Origin: Fontivita pretiosa | Lineage (GTDB): Bacteria; Planctomycetota; Phycisphaerae; Tepidisphaerales; Tepidisphaeraceae | Assembly: GCF_050410795.1 (NCBI RefSeq) | Contig: NZ_CP191258.1 | Span: 3,038,001-3,102,000 of the forward strand | Direction: 5' to 3' | DNA length: 64,000 bases | Shown: piece by piece, positions 15,545 to 24,200 of the stretch | Position numbering within the stretch: the first letter of the stretch is position 1 | How the letters are laid out: every line of letters begins with the position of its first letter | The notes under the pieces: generated by a model | Seen by the model: only the letters and a program-made list of their open reading frames with translations | The model's database searches: none | What the model was told of the DNA's origin: nothing | Program-made: the position numbers and the translations under genes

Positions 15545-17707
15545 ATGGCACACCCTGGCGAGAAAAAGATCCTGTTCAACTTTCCGCTCAAGGGGCGCGA
15601 CCGCGGTCTGGCCAACGCCAACCAGCGCCCGGGCACGACGCGCGATGCTCTGAACGTGCTGCCTTGGGACGCGACGCAGAACCGCGCCCGCGGCGGCCAG
15701 CGCTCGGGTCTTTCCAAACTCTTCACTGGTCAGCTTGTCGGCCGCGTGACGGGAATCCATCAGATCGTCGGCATCGATCCCGGTGGGACCGGGTCAACGG
15801 GCGTGTTCACCGAGACCTTCAGCTACTCCGACGGCAACCTGGAGACCGTCTCGGGCGCCGCGTGGTTGATCTACAGCGACACTCAGGGCTCCTCGGCTGT
15901 CGGCAGCGGCATCAACGTCAGCAGCAGCGACGCCTTCTGGACGCAGCCCGGCTCGGGCACGCAACTGCGCTCCGCTTTCCGCGCACTGAGCAACCCTCCC
16001 ATCCCGGCGGTGTACGAAGCGTCGGCCACGGTAACGTTCACGGGCAGCCGCAACGCATCGTCTGCCGCCTGGTTCGGGTTCAGCTTCGACACCGGGACCG
16101 GCACGACCGATGGGTTCAGGGTCAACTTCGGCACGCACTTCGGGCTGTTTGACGGGGAGTTTGCAGCGTCGATCACGATCACCGACTGGAACGAGGGCAC
16201 GACGAACGTGAATCTGGGCACGCAGCTTACGTTCGGCGTGCAGTACACGCTGAAGGTGCGGATCGAGGAGGACGGCACGGTCCGGGCCTACATCGATGGC
16301 GTGGAGAAGGCCAGCCGCACCAACTGCATCGAGCCGGGCGCCAGCGGCTACGCGCGGCTGGGGATCTACGGCCGCACCAACAACAGCTCGTCGGTCCGAT
16401 GCAACGACGTGAGCTTCGTGGAATCGACGATTGTGGAACCGTCGCGGGTCAGCAAGCTGCTGGTTACCACTAGGAACGTGTACCTGGGAACGACCAGCGG
16501 CGTCTCGCTGATCGGCTCAAACCAATTGAGCGGCCAGAAGCCCGCGATCACCGACCTGTTCGGCAAGGCGTACATCGTTGACGGCACGAACACCAAGGTC
16601 GTCGATGTCAATGCCGCCACGATTGCCAACCTGACGGCCGACCCGGGCAAGGGATCCGTGCCGACCGGATGCAGGATCGCAGTCACCTGGCGCGGGCGGC
16701 TGGTGCTCGCGGCGCCGGACTCAAATCCGCAGAACATCTTCATGAGCCGCGCCGGCACGCCGACCGACTGGCTCTACGGCCAGACCGACGAGCTGAGCGC
16801 CTGGGAGCTGAACGCATCCGCCGCGGGCAGGATCGGCCAGCCAGTCCTGGCCCTGGTCCCCTGGCGCGACGACGTGCTGGTGATCGGCTGCGACCACTCG
16901 CTGTACGCGCTGCAGGGTGACCCGGCGGCCAGCTCGGGCCAGGTCATCACCCTCAGCGAGTCGATCGGCATCCTCCAGCACGCCGCCACGTGCATCGCGC
17001 CCGACGGGACGATCTACTTCGTGGGCACCGGCGGGTTCTTCCGCATGGCCGCGGTGGGCGAGCCGCAGAACCTTTCCAAGGGGCGGGAGGACAACTTTTT
17101 CGCGAATATCAACCGCAAAACCCATTACTGCGAGCTGGAGTACGACCGCGACCGGCACCAGGTGTGGATCTTCGTGACGCAGATGGCCGGCGGCGCCAGC
17201 ACGCACATGGTCTACGACGTGCGGACGGACTCCTTCTGGCCGCAGCAGCTCCCCGCCGCGCACGGCCCCCTGTGCGCGCTGGTCTACGACGGCGATGGAC
17301 CAACCGACCGCTTCCTGCTGCTGGGCGGACGCGACGGGTACGTGCGAAGGCTGGACCCCGCCGTCAACAGCGATGACGGCGCGGCGATCAGCAGCCAGTG
17401 CCTGATAGGCCCGGTGCAACCCGAAGGAGACTTCGGCGAGTTCGTTATCAACGAGTGGATGGCCGTCACCGGCGGGGGCACGACGAACCTAGTGGTGCAG
17501 GTGCTGGTCGGCGAGAGCGCCGAGACCGCCGCAGCGGCCGCGCCGACGACGCTGGCCACGTACGCGACCGCTGGCAGGCAGCCACGCAACTTCACGCGGT
17601 TCAGAGCCAACACCTACTTCGTAAAGCTGAGCAACTCGATGCTGGACAAGACCTGGTCCTTCGAGTCGCTCCAGGCGATCGGCTTTGCCGGCGGGATTGT
17701 CCGGTAG
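15545..17707 (+). CDS. Tail needle/stabilisation-type beta-propeller protein with inserted lectin-like domain
   Basis: 720 residues from ATG 15545, two bases after the adaptor stop. Residues 1-80 (KGRDRGLANANQRPGTTRDA, LNVLPWD) and 300-720 have repeated strands with Gly turns (RNVYLGTTSGVSLIG, APDGTIYFVGTGGFF, RDGYVRRLDPAVNSD), consistent with a propeller-like podovirus tail stabilisation protein. Residues ~86-296 form a Ser/Thr/Gly-rich block (GFSFDTGTGTTDGFRV, YTLKVRIEEDGTVRAYIDG) that resembles a LamG/concanavalin-type insertion and could bind surface glycans. Confidence 0.65.
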   Translation: MAHPGEKKILFNFPLKGRDRGLANANQRPGTTRDALNVLPWDATQNRARGGQRSGLSKLFTGQLVGRVTGIHQIVGIDPGGTGSTGVFTETFSYSDGNLETVSGAAWLIYSDTQGSSAVGSGINVSSSDAFWTQPGSGTQLRSAFRALSNPPIPAVYEASATVTFTGSRNASSAAWFGFSFDTGTGTTDGFRVNFGTHFGLFDGEFAASITITDWNEGTTNVNLGTQLTFGVQYTLKVRIEEDGTVRAYIDGVEKASRTNCIEPGASGYARLGIYGRTNNSSSVRCNDVSFVESTIVEPSRVSKLLVTTRNVYLGTTSGVSLIGSNQLSGQKPAITDLFGKAYIVDGTNTKVVDVNAATIANLTADPGKGSVPTGCRIAVTWRGRLVLAAPDSNPQNIFMSRAGTPTDWLYGQTDELSAWELNASAAGRIGQPVLALVPWRDDVLVIGCDHSLYALQGDPAASSGQVITLSESIGILQHAATCIAPDGTIYFVGTGGFFRMAAVGEPQNLSKGREDNFFANINRKTHYCELEYDRDRHQVWIFVTQMAGGASTHMVYDVRTDSFWPQQLPAAHGPLCALVYDGDGPTDRFLLLGGRDGYVRRLDPAVNSDDGAAISSQCLIGPVQPEGDFGEFVINEWMAVTGGGTTNLVVQVLVGESAETAAAAAPTTLATYATAGRQPRNFTRFRANTYFVKLSNSMLDKTWSFESLQAIGFAGGIVR

Positions 17708-17743
17708 ACGCGCAGACCCGAGTGCGCAAACACGAACGGGGTT

Positions 17744-18076
17744 GTGACAGGGCGATGGCTCGTGGCGATTGGCGACCGCAACGCCAATCAGGACGGACGG
17801 CAGCGGCGTGCGATCGGCGCGCTGCTCAGGAAAGGCGCGCTCAGCGAGAGCGTCGGGCCGGCAGCGGTCAGCGGCACGGTGGACGGGGTGAACGCCGACT
17901 TTGCGCTGGCCGATGCTCCGGTGGACGGATCGTTGATGGTGTTCGTCAACGGCCTGCTGATGAGTGAGGGCAGCGGCGAGGACTACGTGCTGGCCGGGCA
18001 GACCATCACGTTCCAACCCGGAGCGATCCCTCAGAGCGGCGACAAGATCCGGGTCTTCTACCGGCGGCAGACCTGA
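17744..18076 (+). CDS. Small tail/fibre module protein
   Basis: 110 residues, GTG start. The C-terminal half (VDGVNADFALADAPVDGSLM, VFVNGLLMSEGSGEDYVLAG, TITFQPGAIPQSGDKIRVFY) is a beta domain often repeated in phage tail fibres. The N-terminus is basic and short. It sits between the propeller protein and the fibre gene. Confidence 0.65.
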   Translation: MTGRWLVAIGDRNANQDGRQRRAIGALLRKGALSESVGPAAVSGTVDGVNADFALADAPVDGSLMVFVNGLLMSEGSGEDYVLAGQTITFQPGAIPQSGDKIRVFYRRQT

Positions 18077-18105
18077 TCCCGCTGGACCTGTTGAGAGCTA
18101 CACAA

Positions 18106-19287
18106 ATGGCAGCGACACGAGTGAGGACGCAGAACATCGGCGACGCGGAGGTGCGCACCGCGGACATTCAGGATGGGGCCGTCACCTACGCCAAGATCCA
18201 GGACGTGTCGGCGACCGACCGGCTGTTGGGCCGCCAAAGCGCCGGCGCGGGCAACGTCGAGGAGATTGTCTGCACCGCGGCGGGCCGCGCGCTGCTGGAC
18301 GACCCCGACGCCGCCGCCCAGCGCACGACGCTGGGCTTGGGCACGATCGCCACGCAGAGCGCCAATAACGTCGTCATCACCGGCGGCTCGATCGCCGGCA
18401 TTGCGGACCTGGCGCTGGCCGACGGAGGCACCGGGGCGTCGCTGGTCGATCCCAACGACGACCGGATGCTCTTCTGGGACGAATCGGCCGGCTCGGTGGC
18501 GTTCCTGGACAACGGCAACGGCCTGGTCATCAGCGGCACGACTATTTCGGCGCAGGTGCAAATCCCGATCCTCCCGGACGCTGGCGGCATTGGCCTCAGG
18601 TACGACAACGACTCCATCAAGCTGGACGGCTCGAACCAGATCGAGCTGCGCAAATTCCGCGATGAGAGCAGCGACCCCGGCTCACCGGCCGAGGGAGAGG
18701 TGTGGAACCACACGACCGACAAACTGTTCAAGGGTCGCAGCGTGTTCGGCAATGCCACTTTCGTCACGAACATCTTCGAGGGGGTGGGGGATGGGTCCGG
18801 CGTGGACCTGGTTGGTGCCTCCACCACCTCCGAAGTGACCTTCACGCGATCGGGTGTGAACGTGAGCTACACCATTGCGGCCAACTCGCTGCAGGCCGGG
18901 CAGGTGTTCAGGATCACAGTTTTCGGGCGGTTCAACACGGGCACGGCCACGTCCGTGCGGCTTCGCGTAAGACTGGGCGGCACGGGCGGCGCAGTGATCT
19001 GGGATTCAGACAGCTTCAACCCCTTTTCGACCTCGGGCGCGCAGAGCAACATCCCGTTCGGCTGCATCGCGATGTTCCGCATCCAGACCGTCGGCACCGG
19101 CGGCACGGGTCGATCGGGCTGCTACGGCTTCGTCGGGGCGGCGCTGACTCCGACGCTTGGCGTGCAATCCTTCAACACCACCACCGCGCTGACCGTGACG
19201 GTGACGATTCAGTACGGCGCGAGCCACGCGAACAATCTGGCTTTCATCAACCAGTTCACGATCGAGCCGATGGGCAACAACCCCTGA
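18106..19287 (+). CDS. Tail fibre protein
   Basis: 393 residues from ATG 18106 (TTG 18091 is possible). The N-terminal part has fibre-shaft repeats (VRTADIQDGAVTYAKIQD; LADGGTGASLVDPNDDRMLF). The middle GLRYDNDSIKLDGSNQIEL is typical of phage fibre stems. The C-terminal ~170 residues are a Ser/Thr/Gly-rich beta domain (FTRSGVNVSYTIAANSLQAG) likely to be the receptor-binding tip. It probably decides host range. Confidence 0.75.
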   Translation: MAATRVRTQNIGDAEVRTADIQDGAVTYAKIQDVSATDRLLGRQSAGAGNVEEIVCTAAGRALLDDPDAAAQRTTLGLGTIATQSANNVVITGGSIAGIADLALADGGTGASLVDPNDDRMLFWDESAGSVAFLDNGNGLVISGTTISAQVQIPILPDAGGIGLRYDNDSIKLDGSNQIELRKFRDESSDPGSPAEGEVWNHTTDKLFKGRSVFGNATFVTNIFEGVGDGSGVDLVGASTTSEVTFTRSGVNVSYTIAANSLQAGQVFRITVFGRFNTGTATSVRLRVRLGGTGGAVIWDSDSFNPFSTSGAQSNIPFGCIAMFRIQTVGTGGTGRSGCYGFVGAALTPTLGVQSFNTTTALTVTVTIQYGASHANNLAFINQFTIEPMGNNP

Positions 19288-19346
19288 GCCGATAAACTCC
19301 GACACGCCGCCGCGCCTCCCGGTCGCGGCCGGATGACAATGAGAAG

Positions 19347-19360
19347 CGGGCTGTAGAGAG
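19347..19360 (+). promoter_or_regulatory. Virion-gene leader motif (CGGGCTGTAGAGAG)
   Basis: Third copy of the leader motif, 11 bases before the GTG of the next gene. Confidence 0.5.
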
Positions 19361-19371
19361 CGACGGCGGGC

Positions 19372-20061
19372 GTGGCTTTCATGATTCAGGGAAGCGGAGG
19401 CAGCGGTGGCATTCCGCAGATCAGCGGTCCGGCGCGTTTCGTGAACGGCCGACCAGCCAACGACACCGCGCGGCAGCTCGTGGCGCTGGGCTTTGACCCG
19501 TCCAGCGGACAGGGGTACGGGCAGTTTCTGGCCAATCTCCAACAGCAGCAGACAAGCAGTGGCGGCGGCCAGCTTACCGACACCGAGAAGCAGGCGATCA
19601 GCGCGCACCAGAAGAACCAGCAGACCGCCAACGAGCAGGAGAAGGCCCGGTTCGAGAAGATGATGGGCCTGGCGGAGCAGTTCGGCGCCGGCCAGACGAT
19701 GCGCAACGAGCAGCTCAGGCGCCAGGAACTGGCCGCCGGCACGTCGGACCTGATCAACCGGGGGCTGTACAACAGCTCGGGGGCGCTGGCGGTGCGGGAA
19801 AATGCCAACAACGCCTTCGCGCAGCGCAGCGCCGACATCGCCGACCGGCAGATCGGCATGCAGCTCGGGATTCTGGGGGATGTGCAGACGCGCGGGCCGG
19901 ACATGGGCTTGATCGCTCAGCTCTTCGGGCAGAAGCGCGCCGACGTGGCCCTGCCGCTGCTGCAGCAGTCGCCGGTCACTCTCTTTCCCACCGCCAGCAG
20001 CGGCGCCGCCGGCTCGACGCAGGTGGTCGCCGGCGGCAAGAAGAAGCGCAAAGCCGCGTGA
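19372..20061 (+). CDS. Putative internal virion protein
   Basis: 229 residues, GTG start. Disordered Gly/Ser N-terminus, then a long helical region (EKQAISAHQKNQQTANEQEK, ARFEKMMGLAEQFGAG, ENANNAFAQRSADIADRQIG) and a Lys-rich tail (KKKRKAA). Together with the next two genes it resembles podoviral ejection proteins that leave the head with the DNA. The assignment rests on position and composition. Confidence 0.55.
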   Translation: MAFMIQGSGGSGGIPQISGPARFVNGRPANDTARQLVALGFDPSSGQGYGQFLANLQQQQTSSGGGQLTDTEKQAISAHQKNQQTANEQEKARFEKMMGLAEQFGAGQTMRNEQLRRQELAAGTSDLINRGLYNSSGALAVRENANNAFAQRSADIADRQIGMQLGILGDVQTRGPDMGLIAQLFGQKRADVALPLLQQSPVTLFPTASSGAAGSTQVVAGGKKKRKAA

Positions 20062-20080
20062 CCCGACGCGGAGCACTCAA

Positions 20081-20094
20081 GGGGCTGTAGAAAG
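20081..20094 (+). promoter_or_regulatory. Virion-gene leader motif (GGGGCTGTAGAAAG)
   Basis: Fourth copy of the leader motif, 9 bases before the GTG of the next gene. Confidence 0.5.
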
Positions 20095-20103
20095 CGATCG
20101 GCC

Positions 20104-21249
20104 GTGCCGATCGTGCTCAGCTACGACGACCCGGCCTTGGTTGCCACGCTGGCCAGCGGCGCGGCCCGCTACGCACAGAATCAGGACCAGCTCGATCTGG
20201 CCCTGCGTTACGCCTCGCTCAACCGCGGGGGCAGCACGCGCTACAACTTTCCCCCCGACTGGCACGACATCGGCTCGGCCGACCGCGCGCCGCAGGGCCA
20301 GCCAGCCGACCAGATGGTCGCCGTGCAAGAGACCGACGCACTGGGGCGGATCTTCAACACCTGGAAGCCCGCATCGGTGGTCGCGACCGAAGCCAAGAGC
20401 GGCAATGCGCAGGGCTACATGCTCCCTCAGCAGCGGCGGCTGATGGAGTACGTCGATCAGATGGAGGCCGGCGGGCACGTCGGACCCGACGAAGCCATCC
20501 GCATGCGCGCCCGCATCACCACGGGCGAGAATCCCTTCGCCGATCCGACCGTCAACGAGCAAATCCGCACCAGGGCCAGTCAGAAAGGGGAGTTGACGCC
20601 GTACCAGCAGGCATCGATCGCCTTGCAGGCCGAGCGACTTGCCAACAGCGAGGAGCAGACCCGCTACCGCCAGAAGCGCGACGGCATCCTGCAACAGATC
20701 CGCCAGCAGAAGGACATCGAAAAGGACTTCACCAGATCGCTGGACGAGCGGAACAAGGCCAAGGAGAAGATCAGCCAGCTCACCGACGAGCTGCTGAGCC
20801 TGGGCAACGAGCCGGCGCCGGAGAGTGGAAGCGGCGTCATCGACTGGTTGCAGCGCGTAGCCACCGGGCAGAGTCCGCCAAGCGACGGCGCCGGCTCGAC
20901 GAGCGTGCAGCCGGCGCAGCAGCAGCGGCCACAGTCGCGCGCTGTGAAGAACGCCGACGGCACGATTCAGCAGATCGGGCCGGACGGACGCGAGATGAGC
21001 CGGCTCACGCCCTCGGGTGTCGATCCGCACCCCTATCCATTCGACCTGGCGGCCAAAACGCGGGACGCCAGCCAGAGCAACGATCGCGGCGATCAGCTCG
21101 TGACGCTGCCCGACGGTGGCGCGGTCCTGCGCGCCCGCGACGGGTCGAATCTCCGCACCTTCAGCCGGGACGAGATTCTCGACCTGGTGCGCAAATACGG
21201 CTCGGCCGCGGCGGCGCGGCAGGCGGTGCTCAACGGACAGGAGCGCTGA
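20104..21249 (+). CDS. Putative internal virion protein
   Basis: 381 residues, GTG start. Mostly helical and charged in the middle (ERLANSEEQTRYRQKRDGIL, EKDFTRSLDERNKAKEKISQ), with a Gln/Ser-rich linker (residues ~240-285) and a C-terminal segment with FSRDEILDLVRKYGSAAAAR. It is separated from the giant gene by three bases. Likely an ejection protein acting with the polyvalent protein. No catalytic motif is visible. Confidence 0.55.
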   Translation: MPIVLSYDDPALVATLASGAARYAQNQDQLDLALRYASLNRGGSTRYNFPPDWHDIGSADRAPQGQPADQMVAVQETDALGRIFNTWKPASVVATEAKSGNAQGYMLPQQRRLMEYVDQMEAGGHVGPDEAIRMRARITTGENPFADPTVNEQIRTRASQKGELTPYQQASIALQAERLANSEEQTRYRQKRDGILQQIRQQKDIEKDFTRSLDERNKAKEKISQLTDELLSLGNEPAPESGSGVIDWLQRVATGQSPPSDGAGSTSVQPAQQQRPQSRAVKNADGTIQQIGPDGREMSRLTPSGVDPHPYPFDLAAKTRDASQSNDRGDQLVTLPDGGAVLRARDGSNLRTFSRDEILDLVRKYGSAAAARQAVLNGQER

Positions 21250-21252
21250 CCG

Positions 21253-24200
21253 ATGGACGCCTTTGACCTGGCTGAACAGCAGCTCGATCAGCACGCCGTC
21301 CAGTTTCTTCAGAAGCTGGGCGAAGGCACGTACTACACGCGCGACGGCACGCGCATCCAGTCCAATCCCAGCGGCGCTACGGCCGTCATCGAGTTGCCCG
21401 ACGAGCAGCCTCCGCCACCGCTGCCGGTGCACGCGCGTCCGCAGCTTCGCATCACCAGCGGACCCGAGGGCATCAGCTACCAGCAGGGCGGCGACGCCTT
21501 CGAGCAGGCCGAGGCGCGCCTGGCCACCCAGCAGGCGATGCAGCGCGGCGAGAACCTCGTGCCGTATCTGCAGCGCCAAACTCAGGCCGGCGTCTCCGAC
21601 GTGTCCCTGCAGCCGCAGATCGACGCCTGGAACGCCTACGTGAAGGCCGCCGAACCGCGCACCACCGTCGGGGCGCAGTCGATCGACTATCCGACCTGGC
21701 TGCGGCTGCGGCGAAACTTCCAGCTCAACTACCCCACCAGCCCGCTGCCCGCGCAGCTCCAGGTATTTCACACCGGCGGCGGGGAGTTCATCGACGACAA
21801 GGACCGGGTCTGGCAGGCGCCCAGCGCCGCGGAGCTGTTCACCGCGCTGGAGCAGAGCACTGACCGGCCGCTGCTGCACGACCCGGAGCTGATCGCCGAA
21901 GCCCGGCGCCGCTGGGCAGCCGCCGGCGGCAAGGGCGCGCCGCCGGAAGTGTTGCAGGGCACGATCGAGCAACGCACCGCCGCGGCGGCGAAGGCAGCGG
22001 TGCAGGCCGCGCGCGTGCGCTACGGACCGGCGACGGACCGGATGAGCGACGAGGAGGTGCTGAAGTTCGATGCCGACCAGCAGGAGAAGCAGGCGGCGCA
22101 GTTGATCGTAAACACCACCCGCGCGCTGTACCCGGGGATGGCCAAGGCCAGCGACGAGCAGATCCTGCAGATGGCCCGCCAGCACCCGCGCGCCATCGAG
22201 GAGGCGATCGCCCGCGCGGTGCTCCCCAAGGCGATGCAGGATGCCCGGGACCGCATCGCCAGGCGCAGCCTCGCCGGCGGCCCGCTCGCAGAGGACAGCG
22301 CCGCCGGCGTGAACCAGAGCAGCGACGAGCAGCTCCTGAAAAAGGGCCGCGTGGCTCTGATCGCAGAGCAGACGCAGGCGGCGATGAAGCAGCATCCGCT
22401 CGCCGGCTACCTCATCGGAGCGTTCGGGAAGTGGGCACACGCGGCCAACCTGGGGCTGCCCGGGCTGGTAGCCAGGCTGGGTGGGGAAGCCAACGCTGAG
22501 CGCTACGAGGCGTTCCAGCAGACCTACAGCGCGCAATACCCGTACACGACGCTGGCCGCCGCAGTTGCCGGCTACATGACTCCAGGCTCCCCCGCCTACT
22601 TTTTGCAGCGCGGGCTGGGCAAGGCGATTGGTCAGCCGATCCGCGAAGGCGTCGCCGCCACGACGACCGCCCGCTCAGGGGCCGGCGCCCTGAAGGCTGC
22701 GACCACCGAGGCGGCCGCCGGCACGATGGCCAAGGCGCCGTTGCTGGCCCGCGCCGCTGCTCAATCGATCGCCGCGGGCGTGGAGATGCCCTTCTACGCG
22801 GCGGCCGAGTCGATCATCGAGGGCAAGCCAAGCCAGGCGCTACAGGCCCTGGATGTCGGACAGGATCAGACCCGGCAGCTCATCGCCGGCGGGATGATCG
22901 CTGCGCCGATCATGGCCGAGGCCACGCGGCTGGTCATGGCCGGCACGCGCGCCGTCGTGCGCGAGTGGCAGTACACGCAGCGCGTCAACGCCGACGCCCG
23001 CGCCCACTTCAAGGACCTGGGCATCGAGCTGACTCCTGAAGGCAAGGCGGCGCTGTCGCGCGTCGCCCGGATGCACGAGCACATCAACGAGGGACTGGAC
23101 CCGATCCGCGCCGCCTCCGAGGCCAGGGTCACTCTCAAGGATCTGAGCTTCGCGCGCGACCTGCAGGCCAGGCTCCGCGCCGCGCGTGAATCGATCAAAA
23201 GCGCGCCAGCGGGACAGGCCAGGGCGGCGAAGACCGCCGGCGCTCAGACGCAGCCCAAGGCAGCGGGCGTCGCCTCCGGCCCGCAATACCAGCCACCTCG
23301 GCCCGGCAGAGAGCTGCTGGGGCCGCGCGACGCGATGGTGATGCGTCACCTGCACCTGATCGACCAGTACGCGCCCCGCCAGCCCGACGGCACGCGCAAG
23401 TTCACGATGCCCTTCTACGACGAGGCCCTGAAGAAACAGAGCGAGCTGCGGAAGGCGATCGAGGCGCTGAGCGACGAGACGGTGCCCACCGATGACCCGG
23501 TGATCCTGCAGCGCCGCAAGCTGCTGGCGCTGGCGCGGCAGATCGACCGGCGCTATGCCCAGGAAAAGGCCGACCTTGAAGCCCGTCGCGGCAAGCTCCC
23601 GCCGGTACAAGGCGTCGAGGGCCGCGCCGTGCCGGCGCCGCCTGCGAAGCTGGGACAACCCAACTGGCGTCCGTCGCTGCGCTCGATGAGCGCCGCCAAG
23701 GCCCGCGCCCGCAGCAAGGGCATCGTCACCGAGGGCGTGCAGCTCAGCGCCACGCAGCAGATCGCGGTCAACCAGATCGTGGACGTGGGCAAGCCGGACG
23801 CGGCCAACGTTCAGCTCTGGGTCGCGAAACTGCGCCCCGGCGAGAGCAGCCAGGCTGACGCGGTCCCGCCGATCGTCGTGCGCAAGCTGGCCAGCGGCGG
23901 ATACCAGGTTCTGGACGGCGCCGACCAGCTCGCCGCGGCGCGACTCCACGACTTCACGCAGGTGCCGGTGATTGTCGCGCACGGCGCGGCCGCGCCCCCG
24001 CCGACAACCAGACAGCTCGGCCCGCGCCGAGCGACGGGCCAGGCCCCGCGGGCACTGATCGCTCAGGACAAGGCCGCGCAGAAGTCGGCGCTGATGGCGG
24101 CTGCCAGGCCGGGCGAGATCATCCACGGCACCGATGCCCGCAATCTGCCATTCATCGCGCGCCAGGGCGTACAGCCGTCGGCGCTGAGCGAGCTGATCGA

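Noticed and set aside
20077..22536. 819-residue minus-strand ORF
   Set aside because: Shadow of the virion genes and giant gene on the plus strand; no domain, and plus-strand frames have ribosome sites and matching families.
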